Shown piece by piece: positions 52,733-60,523 of a stretch of DNA of 64,000 nt (within the stretch, counting starts at the first letter, position 1; the number at the start of each line of letters is the position of its first letter). Source of the stretch: JADZEM01 sp046328125 (GTDB lineage: Bacteria; Chloroflexota; UBA6077; JACCZL01); NCBI GenBank assembly GCA_046328125.1, contig JAXLXF010000028.1:28867-92866 (forward strand), read 5' to 3'. Below the pieces are notes generated by a model, which did no database searches, had not been told where the DNA came from, and saw only the letters and a list, made by a program, of their open reading frames with translations. A program made the position numbers and the translations under genes.

Positions 52733-53938
52733 GTGGCGACGGCTCGGCGGACGGCGGTGTATCGCCCTGGCTGGTCGGCTGGTCTGCCGTACCCCGTCCG
52801 CAACGTCTGGCGCCGCCGGTACGGCCTGATCGGCATGATCGTCGGTGTGGGGATCGCGCTCGGGCTCGGGATGACGATGCTGGCGGTCAGCCAGGCGTCC
52901 GTCAACCTGTTCACCGCCGACTTCCGCGACTCCTCAGCCGACTTGTACGTCACCACCGAGGGCGGCAAGCCGATCCCGGTCCTGGCCGGCGAGACGCCCG
53001 GCACCATCGACGACGCCCGCCACGTGATGGCCCAGCTGCGCGGCCTGCCCGGCGTGACGGCGGTCGTGGGCGAGATGGGTTGGACCCTGGAGCGCGAGCG
53101 GCCCGGCCCGAAGGTTCACGACGCGCCCAAAGAGCTGATGAGCGTGATGGGCGTGGAGGGCGATCCGAACGACATCCCCGGCGCGCTGCGCCTGGACAGT
53201 GGCCGCTGGCCGCGCCGCTCGGACGAGATCATGCTCGGGGCGAAGCTGGCGCGGGACAAGAAGCTTGGCCTCGGCGACACGGTGCGGCTGGCCGGCCGTG
53301 ACTTCCGGATCGTCGGGATCGGCCGGCTGCGGGGGTTCGGGTTCAGCGGCGACTCCTGGGCCTACGTCGAGCTCCAGTCGCTGCGCCAGCGGGCCGCCAT
53401 CGGGGACGTCGTCAACATGATCGCGATCGCCACGAACAGCCCGAGTGTCACGCGCCAGCGCATCGACGACCTGGACTCGCTGGACGTGTTCAGCGCACAG
53501 GACCTCGTGACGCTGGCCGAGCAGGCGAACCAGGCCGGCGTCGTGATCCGGATGATCCTGGTGCTGCTGACGCTGGTGATCGCGGCGCTGTTCGTCGGGA
53601 ACATGCTGAGCCGGTCGGTGGCCGAGCGCCGGCTGGAGTTCGCCACGCTACGGGCCATCGGGATGCCGCGCGGCACGATCCTGGCGACCGTCGCCGGGGA
53701 GTCGCTGCTGATCTGCGTGGCGGCCTACTTCGTGGGGATCGCGCTCAGCTCGGTGTTCGGCTACCTCATCAACGAGCTGGTGGCGAAGGCGTACGGCTTC
53801 GAGTCGCTGTACGCCGTGGACGCCGCCTCGTTCACTGTCGTGTTCCTGGTGGCGGTCGGACTCGGGCTGCTGGCCGGGCTGCTGCCGGCCCGTCAGGCCA
53901 CGCGCGTCGATCCGGTCGAAGTGCTGCGGGAGGCGTGA
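52733..53938 (+). CDS. ABC transporter permease (MacB/FtsX type)
   Basis: 401 residues. After a short N-terminus comes helix 1 (GLIGMIVGVGIALGLGMTML), then a large extracellular MacB-type domain (~residues 50-255; ADLYVTTEGGKPIPVLAGET, DSGRWPRRSDEIMLGAKLAR). Three helices follow in the FtsX core (RMILVLLTLVIAALFVGNML; LLICVAAYFVGIALSSVFGY; TVVFLVAVGLGLLAGLLPAR), ending in the classic ARQATRVDPVEVLREA. Such permeases move lipoproteins, peptides or antibiotics by a mechanotransmission cycle. The start is GTG after GGAAGGAG. It lies 3 nt before its ATPase. Confidence 0.88.
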   Translation: MATARRTAVYRPGWSAGLPYPVRNVWRRRYGLIGMIVGVGIALGLGMTMLAVSQASVNLFTADFRDSSADLYVTTEGGKPIPVLAGETPGTIDDARHVMAQLRGLPGVTAVVGEMGWTLERERPGPKVHDAPKELMSVMGVEGDPNDIPGALRLDSGRWPRRSDEIMLGAKLARDKKLGLGDTVRLAGRDFRIVGIGRLRGFGFSGDSWAYVELQSLRQRAAIGDVVNMIAIATNSPSVTRQRIDDLDSLDVFSAQDLVTLAEQANQAGVVIRMILVLLTLVIAALFVGNMLSRSVAERRLEFATLRAIGMPRGTILATVAGESLLICVAAYFVGIALSSVFGYLINELVAKAYGFESLYAVDAASFTVVFLVAVGLGLLAGLLPARQATRVDPVEVLREA

Positions 53939-53941
53939 GCG

Positions 53942-55396
53942 ATGCTGCGCCTGCGGCACGTCTGGCGAACGTACCCGGTCGGGGACGACGAGGTCGTGGC
54001 GCTCCGCGACGTGGACCTGGAGATCCGCGACGCCGACTTCATGGCGATCGTCGGGCCGTCCGGGTCTGGCAAGAGCACGCTGCTCCAGATCGTCGGGCTG
54101 CTGGACAGTCCGACGCGTGGCGTGGTGGAGCTGGACGGCCACGACCTGCACGACCTGGACGACGCCGCGCGCACCCGGCTGCGCCTGACGACGCTCGGGT
54201 TCGTCTTCCAGCGTTTCCACCTGCTCAACGATCTCAGCGCCATCGAGAACGTGACGGTCCCGATGGAGGCACTGGGGCTCTCGGCGGGCGAGCGGTACGA
54301 GCGGGCGGCCTGGCTGCTGAAGGCGGTCGGCCTGGGGGATCGGCTCGACTTCCGACCGTCACGACTCTCGGGCGGGCAGCGCCAGCGGGTCGCCATCGCA
54401 CGCGCGCTCGCCAACGGCCCACGCATCATCCTCGCCGACGAGCCGACCGGCGAGCTCCACTCCGAAGACAAAGCGCAGGTGATCGCCCTTTTCCGACAGC
54501 TCAACAGCGAAGGGTGCGCCATCGTGATGGTGACCCACGATCAGGAGGTGGCTCAGGTGGCGAGGCGTCGCATCGAGATTCGAGACGGATCGGTGACCGA
54601 GGTCGGCGCCGAGAGCCCGACCGCCCCTGCCACGCCGGTCGTGCCGCCAGCGCCCTCCGGCCCGCGCGAGCTGGAGCAGACCGAAGCGCCGACCGGCCCG
54701 GTGGCCGGCCGCGTCCTGGCCGCGCCGGTCCCGAAGCAGAAGAAGCGGACCTGGCCGCGCCGCACGGCGCTGGTGCTGCTGGTGGCGGCGCTGGCCGGTG
54801 GGGGCATTGCGTACCAGCGCGGCCTGCTGAACGGCGTCCTAAGCTCCGGCGGCTCGGGCGGCGCAGCCGTGGTGGCGCCGGAGCAGCCCTCCTATCCGAC
54901 CGCGCGCGGCGAGGTCCGGCCGATCGCGCAGGCACGGATTGGCACGCTGCGGGGCGGCGTGGTGAACCGGCTGGCGGTCGGGGTGGGGCAGGCGGTGGAC
55001 GACGGCCAGGAGATCGCGCGGATCAACTCGCCTGACGGCTCCACCGAGGTGCTGGTCGCTCCCTGGCGCGGCACCGTCACCGACATCCCGGTCCACGTCG
55101 GCGACACGGTGGCGGTGGGCGCCATCGTCGCGTCGGTGGGCGACCTGAGCCGGCTCCAAATCGAGACCACGGATGTGGACGAGTTCATCGTCGGGCGGGT
55201 GCGGCCGGGCAAAGCCGTGCTCATCACGGTGGATGCACTCGACCAGCGGCAACTGCGGGGGCGGGTCCGGACGGTCGCGCTGGAGCCGCGTCGTGGCGCG
55301 GACGGCGACGACCACTACCCGACGGTGATCGACCTGGAGGTGCAGCCCACCGACCTGCGGGTCGGGATGTCGGTGCGGGTGGCGTTCGTCGAGTAG
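53942..55396 (+). CDS. ABC ATPase fused to a membrane-anchored HlyD/MacA-like adaptor
   Basis: 484 residues in one frame. Residues 1-225 are a MacB-type ATPase: Walker A VGPSGSGKSTLLQIVGLL (~38), Q-loop LGFVFQRFHLLNDL, signature SRLSGGQRQRVAIARALANG and Walker B IILADEPTGELHSEDKAQV, where the usual LD of the D-loop is LH; then H-loop VMVTHD. A Pro/Ala/Thr linker leads to one transmembrane helix (ALVLLVAALAGGGIAY, ~275). The extracellular part has lipoyl-like repeats (GGVVNRLAVGVGQAVDDGQE; WRGTVTDIPVHVGDTVAVGA) and a beta-barrel-like end. In most systems these are two proteins (MacB ATPase and MacA). Confidence 0.88.
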   Translation: MLRLRHVWRTYPVGDDEVVALRDVDLEIRDADFMAIVGPSGSGKSTLLQIVGLLDSPTRGVVELDGHDLHDLDDAARTRLRLTTLGFVFQRFHLLNDLSAIENVTVPMEALGLSAGERYERAAWLLKAVGLGDRLDFRPSRLSGGQRQRVAIARALANGPRIILADEPTGELHSEDKAQVIALFRQLNSEGCAIVMVTHDQEVAQVARRRIEIRDGSVTEVGAESPTAPATPVVPPAPSGPRELEQTEAPTGPVAGRVLAAPVPKQKKRTWPRRTALVLLVAALAGGGIAYQRGLLNGVLSSGGSGGAAVVAPEQPSYPTARGEVRPIAQARIGTLRGGVVNRLAVGVGQAVDDGQEIARINSPDGSTEVLVAPWRGTVTDIPVHVGDTVAVGAIVASVGDLSRLQIETTDVDEFIVGRVRPGKAVLITVDALDQRQLRGRVRTVALEPRRGADGDDHYPTVIDLEVQPTDLRVGMSVRVAFVE

Positions 55397-55479
55397 CCGA
55401 GGGGCGGGCAGCGGAGTGTCCAGGCTGGTCCTGGAAACGGCGTCAGATCCGCAGCGGCTCAGGGAAGAAAGAGGGGAAA

Positions 55480-55530
55480 CCTCGTCCCCCGGCCGCCCTC
55501 GCACGTTGGGCGAGGGGGCTGGGGACGAGG
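55480..55530. repeat. Family C-related hairpin between convergent genes
   Basis: CCTCGTCCCC...GCCCTCGC pairs with GCGAGGG...GGGGACGAGG with small bulges around a central ACGTTGG loop. It is the only structure I see in the 389-bp convergent interval 55397-55785 and may terminate both flanking genes. Confidence 0.55.
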
Positions 55531-55785
55531 GAGCCATCAGACGCAGGCTGGGGCACGGGCATCGAGGCCACCTCCAGTCCCTTCACCAGATGGACCGGGG
55601 TGGTCGCCCGTTGCCTCCAGCCTCTTCACGACCGAGACGCGCGCAGCAGAAGCATTCGCACGATGTAGGCCATGCACCGCGGTGCTTCGGGAGCACCGTT
55701 CGCTGTTGACGTGATGATAGCGGTCGATCGTGAACGTTCTATGACTCCGGCGTAAGACGGGCGTGAGAAAACCATTAGCGAAGCA

Positions 55786-56520
55786 TTAACGGCCCCGGTC
55801 CTGGGAGGGCTCGCGGTCGCGGGCGTAATCCACGAAGCGATAGCCGACGCCGCGCTCGGTCAGGATGTAGCGCGGATTGGACGGGTCCTGCTCGATCTTC
55901 TGGCGCAGGTAGTTGACGTACAGCCGCAGATAGTGGCTGGCGTCGCGGTACTCTGGCCCCCAGACCCGCGAGAGCAGCGTCTCGTGGGAGAGGACCGCGC
56001 CGGGGTTGCTCGCCAGGTGGTAGAGCAGGCGGAACTCGGTCGGGCGGAGCTGAACCTTCTGGCCGTCTACGATGACTTCGCGGCGCTCGAAGTCGATGCT
56101 CAGGCGGTCGTCCACCACGATCGACTGACGGGGCGCCGGAGGCGGCAGTTCGGCGCGACGGAGGACGGCTTTGATGCGGGCGGTCAGCACGATCTGGCTG
56201 AACGGCTTGGCGACGTAGTCATCCGCGCCCAGCTCCAGGCCGCGCGCCACGTCGCGCTCGTCGGCCTTGACGGTCAGCATGATGACCGGCACTGTCGAGA
56301 AGCGCCGGAGCTCGCGGAGCGCCTCGAAGCCGTCCATGTCCGGCATCATGACGTCCAGCACGACGACGTCCGGCATCGTCAGCCGGACCTTTTCGAGCGC
56401 CTCGACGCCGGTGCCGGCCTCGAAGACGTCGAACCCTTCGATCTCCAGGTTCATCCGCACCGAGTCGCGGATGCGAGGCTCGTCGTCTGCCAGCAGGATG
56501 CGTCGTCGCTGAACGGCCAT
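55786..56520 (-). CDS. OmpR/KdpE-family response regulator
   Basis: About 244 residues. The receiver has acidic pair RRRILLADDEPRIRDSVRMN, acceptor Asp in DVVVLDVMMPDMDGFEALRE, Thr in VPVIMLTVKADER and Lys in DDYVAKPFSQIV. The winged-helix output has LRPTEFRLLYHLASNPGAVL, LLSRVWGPEYRDASHYLRLY and ILTERGVGYRFVDY. The output domain is closest in style to KdpE. No kinase gene is adjacent, so the partner is encoded elsewhere. I chose the ATG at 56520; the frame opens 7 codons earlier. Confidence 0.92.
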   Translation of the reverse strand: MAVQRRRILLADDEPRIRDSVRMNLEIEGFDVFEAGTGVEALEKVRLTMPDVVVLDVMMPDMDGFEALRELRRFSTVPVIMLTVKADERDVARGLELGADDYVAKPFSQIVLTARIKAVLRRAELPPPAPRQSIVVDDRLSIDFERREVIVDGQKVQLRPTEFRLLYHLASNPGAVLSHETLLSRVWGPEYRDASHYLRLYVNYLRQKIEQDPSNPRYILTERGVGYRFVDYARDREPSQDRGR

Positions 56521-56559
56521 GCTACTCACCCGCGTCGTCAACGTCGGAGATTGTAGCGT

Positions 56560-56628
56560 CCTGGGAGCGCGGCCATCCTGGCCGCCCCGGTGCGACGACG
56601 AAGCGGCCAGGATGGCCGCGCTCCCAGG
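56560..56628. repeat. Family A inverted-repeat element, copy 3 (intact)
   Basis: Perfect 26-bp arms (56560-56585 and 56603-56628; CCTGGGAGCGCGGCCATCCT + GGCCGC) flank a 17-bp spacer, CCCGGTGCGACGACGAA. This intact copy shows what copy 2 looked like before the IS1182 insertion. Confidence 0.92.
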
Positions 56629-56635
56629 GGGTGTG

Positions 56636-57472
56636 TCAGCCGACTAGCACGCGCTGGACGACGCTCACGCCCTCGATGCGGGCCAGGTCCAGGCCGGCCT
56701 CGGCCTCGCGGACCAGCCCCTCGACGGTGCCAGCGTCGTCCGGGAACAACGCGATGCCGATCCGCGTCTCTAGGCCGACGTCCGCCTTAGCTACCTGCTG
56801 AATCCGCGACGCGACCACCGATGCGCCATCCAGCGGCGTCTCGGGGAGGAGGACCGCGAGCCGCCCGTCGCCGTGCATGCCGATGGCGTCCACGTCGCGC
56901 AGCAGCCGTCGGGCGCGGATGGCGAGTATCGTGAGCAGCTCGTGGGACGCGTGGCGCCCGCGTTCGGCGACGAGCGTAGGCCAGCCGTCCACGCCGATCA
57001 GCAGCAGGGTGAGTGGACGCTCGTAGCGGCGGGCACGGGTCATCTCGTGCACGACGAGCCGGTCCAGCAGCGCCTCGTCGGCGACGCCCGGCGGCAGGCG
57101 GACGTCGGCGGGAGCCGGGGCCGCCGCGCGATCCGAAGCCGGCTCGTCCGTGGCCTCGGCGGATCGAGGACGGCATACCGATGCCAGAGGCGAAGTCAGC
57201 AGGACGCCCAGCGCCACCACGACGAACCCGCCCTCGCCAAGTGAGCCGTCAACCATCCAGGCCGACAGCGCGGCGGCGCCGAGCCCGATCGCGAGGGACT
57301 CGCGCCAGTCGTCGCGGAGCAGGCCGGCCAGAGCCGCCGCTGCCAGTGCCAGGACCGTCACCATGCGTGCGGAGGCGTCCGTGCTGGCCCCGAGGAGCGC
57401 GCCGACCAGCGCCAGCCAGATGACGAGCACGGGCGTGGACACCCGGCGGTACCGTTCAATCCAGGTTCGCAC
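56636..57472 (-). CDS. Membrane protein with degenerate GGDEF domain
   Basis: About 278 residues. Three to four N-terminal helices (VLVIWLALVGALLGASTDAS; MVTVLALAAAALAGLL; FVVVALGVLLTSPLASV) are followed by a GGDEF-fold domain (~130-278). The domain shows EALLDRLVVHEMTRARRYER, PLTLLLIGVDGWPTLVAERG and DVDAIGMHGDGRLAVLLPET. The signature loop is HGDGRL instead of GGDEF and an RxxD I-site is not apparent, so cyclase activity is unlikely; it may be a c-di-GMP or GTP sensor or a structural relic. The GTG at 57472 is chosen because GGGAGGTGGAAC precedes it. Confidence 0.75.
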   Translation of the reverse strand: MRTWIERYRRVSTPVLVIWLALVGALLGASTDASARMVTVLALAAAALAGLLRDDWRESLAIGLGAAALSAWMVDGSLGEGGFVVVALGVLLTSPLASVCRPRSAEATDEPASDRAAAPAPADVRLPPGVADEALLDRLVVHEMTRARRYERPLTLLLIGVDGWPTLVAERGRHASHELLTILAIRARRLLRDVDAIGMHGDGRLAVLLPETPLDGASVVASRIQQVAKADVGLETRIGIALFPDDAGTVEGLVREAEAGLDLARIEGVSVVQRVLVG

Positions 57473-57616
57473 GTTCCACCTCCCGCGAGCACGTCCTACC
57501 AAGATCAGAACGTGGCGAGGATGCGAGAGGCGACGGCCTGCCGGCGGCAATCGTTGCGCCGCCTGTGTGGTTCTGGCTGGCGCGGATGCTCGGCGCCGAG
57601 GGTGGGGCTGGCCGAG

Positions 57617-58054
57617 CTACGCCGCTCCGCGCACCGGCGGCAGGCGGTGGTCGTTCAAGCGGCTGGCGATGCAGCGGGCCGCCGCTTCGAGCGCCCGCAA
57701 CGCCGACGCCGACCCGCCGAACATGCTGATCCGGCAGCCGATCTCCTCCGGCGTCAGGCCGGCCAGGTACCACGAGACGATGGTCGGCAGGCGGTAGTAG
57801 AGGCGCAGGCCCAGCTTCCACTCCGTGCCGTGGTCGAGGCGGCCCCACCACTCCGAGGGCTGGGTCGCGCAGGCCAGGATCGCCTGCTGCCGAGACGGCG
57901 CGATATCCCCAGTGCAGACGCACGCCGAGCGGTTGAGCATGCTGGCGACCTCGTCTGGCGTGTACCAGCCCATGACGCGGCTCAACGCCACCGAGAGGTC
58001 GTGCGGATAGGCCGCGATCCGCGAGAGATGGACGGAAGGGACGCGATCGAGCAT
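57617..58054 (-). CDS. Hypothetical protein with HTH-like C-terminal half
   Basis: 145 residues. The N-terminal half (LDRVPSVHLSRIAAYPHDLS; VMGWYTPDEVASMLNRSACV) carries a Cys-x-Cys (ACVCTGD). The second half reads YYRLPTIVSWYLAGLTPEEI with GCRISMFGGSASALRALEAA, a helix-turn-helix-like arrangement resembling sigma-70 region 4 or similar DNA-binding modules. No family can be assigned. It sits alone between the degenerate GGDEF gene and purS on the same strand. Confidence 0.55.
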   Translation of the reverse strand: MLDRVPSVHLSRIAAYPHDLSVALSRVMGWYTPDEVASMLNRSACVCTGDIAPSRQQAILACATQPSEWWGRLDHGTEWKLGLRLYYRLPTIVSWYLAGLTPEEIGCRISMFGGSASALRALEAAARCIASRLNDHRLPPVRGAA

Positions 58055-58174
58055 GCTCGCGACGCCTCACTCTCCGACGGAACGGCCACACCGCTGGGGC
58101 CGTCCGGCGACTGCGACGAGTCCGGCTGCTCCGAGAGAACAGCCCGTCGTCCCCCGCTATTCCCGGCCTCTGCC

Positions 58175-58507
58175 CTACCCCCGCCGGCGCGGTCTCCCCA
58201 CCGTCACGACGTACTCTTCGACTACCGGGTTCGCCAGCAGCTGCCGGCACATCGCGTCGGCCAGCGACTCCGCCTCGGCACGGTCGGCGGCCCGCAGCTC
58301 GACCTCGAAATACTTCCCCGCCCGCACGCCGTCTACGCCGTCGAAGCCGAGATGGCGCAGCGCGCTGAGGATGCTCAGTCCAGCCGGGTCGTTCACCACC
58401 GGCTTCAGGGAGACTTGCACCCGGGCCAGCCAGCGCCGCCCGGTCCCGCCCGCACGTCCTGTCGTGGTCGAGCCTGTCGTCCTGGCCGCCTCCGTCGTCA
58501 CCGCCAC
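58175..58507 (-). CDS. purS: Phosphoribosylformylglycinamidine synthase subunit PurS
   Basis: About 110 residues. The last ~80 match PurS: LARVQVSLKPVVNDPAGLSI, then LSALRHLGFDGVDGVRAGKY, FEVELRAADRAEAESLADAM and CRQLLANPVVEEYVV. PurS is the small scaffold dimer that joins PurL and PurQ to convert FGAR to FGAM in purine synthesis. A ~30-residue Thr/Ala/Gly-rich N-terminal tail is unusual. The GTG at 58507 is chosen for AGGAGGGATC directly upstream. purL and purQ are not in the window. It follows purD by 19 bp. Confidence 0.85.
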   Translation of the reverse strand: MAVTTEAARTTGSTTTGRAGGTGRRWLARVQVSLKPVVNDPAGLSILSALRHLGFDGVDGVRAGKYFEVELRAADRAEAESLADAMCRQLLANPVVEEYVVTVGRPRRRG

Positions 58508-58526
58508 GATCCCTCCTGACACCCTG

Positions 58527-59798
58527 TCACTTCGGGACGTCCTCGTCGCCGATGTCGCTCCGAAACCTTGCGCCCGCGAACGAGATCGCCGCCGCCCCTG
58601 CCTGCGCCCGCTCGCGTGCATCCGCCAGCGTGGCGCCCCGCCCCACGACCGTCAGCACCCGCCCGCCGGCCGTCACGACCGCGCCGTCTTCCCGCTGACG
58701 CGTCCCGGCGTGGAAAACGAGCACGTCGTCCGGCACGTCCTGCAGGCCGTCGATAGGCAGCCCGGTCGCGTAGGCGCCAGGGTAGCCGCCAGACGCCACC
58801 ACCACGCCGCACGCGACGTCGTCCGACCAGCGCAGCGTGCCGGGATCGAGGGTGCCGTGCGCCACGGCTGTGAGCGCCTCCAGCAGGTCAGACTCCAGCA
58901 GCGGCAGGATCACCTGCGTCTCCGGATCCCCGAACCGACAGTTGAACTCGATCACCTTCGGGCCGGACGGGGTCACCATCAGACCAGCGTACAGTGCGCC
59001 GACGAACGGTGTGCCCCGTCGCGCCAGCTCCCGTACGACCGGCTCCAGAATCTCGACGCGGACGCGCGCCAGCAGGCCCGGCGTGGCGAAGCCCGGCCGG
59101 GAGTAGGCGCCCATGCCGCCGGTGTTCGGCCCGAGACCGCCCTCCAGCGCCGCCTTGTAGTCGCGGGCCGGCGGCAGGATCGCCAGCCGCGCACCGTCGC
59201 AGAGCGCCAGCACCGAGAGCTCCCGCCCCTCCAGGTACTCCTCGACCACCACCACGTCCGAGGCCGACCCGAGCGTGCGCCGCACGAACAACTCGTCGAG
59301 CGCCGCCTCGGCCTCCGCCCGGTCCAGTGCTACCGTCACGCCCTTGCCGGCGGCCAGACCGTCTGCCTTTAGCACGGCCGGGAACCCGACCTGCTCGACG
59401 GCGGTGCGCGCCGCCGCCCGGCTCGTCACGGTGACGGCCCGCGCGGTCGGCACCCCGATCCCGCGCATCAGCTCCTTGGCCCACGCCTTGCTCGCCTCGA
59501 TCTTCGCCGCCGCCGCGTCTGGGCCGAACGTCGGGATGCCATACTCGCGGAGGGCGTCGGCGAGGCCGGCCGCCAGCGGCGCCTCCGGCCCGACCACCAC
59601 CAGGCCGGTCTGGCCCTCGCGCGCCACCCGCACGAGCTGCTCGACGTCTTCCAGGCTGGCGGTGACGTTCTGGGCCAGCGTGGCGGTGCCGGCGTTGCCC
59701 GGCACGCACCTGAGCGTGCCCAGCCCCGGTGACTGCCTCAGGGCGTAGCAGAGGGCGTGCTCGCGTGCGCCGTTCCCCACGACCAGGACGTTCGTCAC
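58527..59798 (-). CDS. purD: Phosphoribosylamine-glycine ligase PurD
   Basis: About 423 residues, ATP-grasp. The N-terminal NVLVVGNGAREHALCYALRQ is diagnostic. GVPTARAVTVTSRAA and VGFPAVLKADGLAAGKGVTV form the ATP-binding subdomain, GPNTGGMGAYSRPGF is the PurD signature, and VIEFNCRFGDPETQVILPLL holds the metal ligands. The C-terminal subdomain has GVVVASGGYPGAYATGLPID. It makes GAR from phosphoribosylamine and glycine. The GTG at 59798 is preceded by GGAGGATCGAC; the frame extends further without support. It is transcribed with purS, divergent from purE-purK. Confidence 0.95.
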   Translation of the reverse strand: MTNVLVVGNGAREHALCYALRQSPGLGTLRCVPGNAGTATLAQNVTASLEDVEQLVRVAREGQTGLVVVGPEAPLAAGLADALREYGIPTFGPDAAAAKIEASKAWAKELMRGIGVPTARAVTVTSRAAARTAVEQVGFPAVLKADGLAAGKGVTVALDRAEAEAALDELFVRRTLGSASDVVVVEEYLEGRELSVLALCDGARLAILPPARDYKAALEGGLGPNTGGMGAYSRPGFATPGLLARVRVEILEPVVRELARRGTPFVGALYAGLMVTPSGPKVIEFNCRFGDPETQVILPLLESDLLEALTAVAHGTLDPGTLRWSDDVACGVVVASGGYPGAYATGLPIDGLQDVPDDVLVFHAGTRQREDGAVVTAGGRVLTVVGRGATLADARERAQAGAAAISFAGARFRSDIGDEDVPK

Positions 59799-59989
59799 GT
59801 CGATCCTCCGTCCTCCAGGGCGGTCATCCGGCTGGCCTGCCACGCGAACGTTCGAGACAGCGCGCGGTCGAGACGGCGACCTGGAGCACGCCGACGCGCT
59901 GTGTCCGAAGTGTACCGGAGATCGTGGCGTTCGCCGTTGCTGCAAGACGGCCCGACATCTCAGTCGCGTCACGGGCCGGACGGCGGTGC

Positions 59990-59995
59990 TACACT
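59990..59995 (+). promoter_or_regulatory. Candidate purE -10 box, leaderless arrangement
   Basis: TACACT lies only 6 nt before the purE ATG, and no ribosome site precedes that ATG. The spacing would put transcription start at or next to the A of the start codon. Confidence 0.4.
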
Positions 59996-60001
59996 CGCGG
60001 T

Positions 60002-60523
60002 ATGTCCGCTTCTGAGCATCCGTCACAGCCCCTCGTGGGGATCATCATGGGCTCCCGCTCGGACTGGGAGACGATGCGCCACGCCGCCGACACGCTGGAC
60101 GCGCTCGGCGTGCCGTACGAGGTCCGCGTCGCCTCGGTCCACCGCACGCCCGATCTGGTCCGCGAGTACGCCACCAGCGCCGAGTCGCGCGGTCTGCACG
60201 TCATCATCGCGGGGGCTGGCGGCGCCGCTCACCTGCCGGGGATGACCGCGTCCTGGACCGTGCTGCCGGTCCTCGGCGTGCCGGTCGAGTCGCACGCGCT
60301 CAAGGGGATGGACTCGCTGCTCTCGATCGTTCAGATGCCGGCCGGCATCCCGGTCGGGTCGCTGGCGATCGGGCGGGCCGGCGCGGTCAACGCGGCGCTG
60401 CTGGCGGCCAGCATCGTCGGCACCGCCCACCCGGAGCACCGCGAGGCCGTCCGCCGCCACCGCGAGGCCCAGACTGCCGCCGTGTTGGCCCACCCGGACC
60501 CGCGTGAGGCGGCCGGCGCGTGA
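60002..60523 (+). CDS. purE: N5-carboxyaminoimidazole ribonucleotide mutase PurE
   Basis: This 173-residue protein has the class I PurE pattern: VGIIMGSRSDWETMRHAADT (substrate-binding SRSD), VASVHRTPDLV with the catalytic-loop His, VIIAGAGGAAHLPGMTASWT and LPVLGVPVESHALKGMDSLL. The tail includes MPAGIPVGSLAIGRAGAVNA. It converts N5-CAIR to CAIR, the step after PurK. The only well-placed start is the ATG at 60002. Its stop overlaps the purK GTG (GTGA). Confidence 0.95.
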   Translation: MSASEHPSQPLVGIIMGSRSDWETMRHAADTLDALGVPYEVRVASVHRTPDLVREYATSAESRGLHVIIAGAGGAAHLPGMTASWTVLPVLGVPVESHALKGMDSLLSIVQMPAGIPVGSLAIGRAGAVNAALLAASIVGTAHPEHREAVRRHREAQTAAVLAHPDPREAAGA

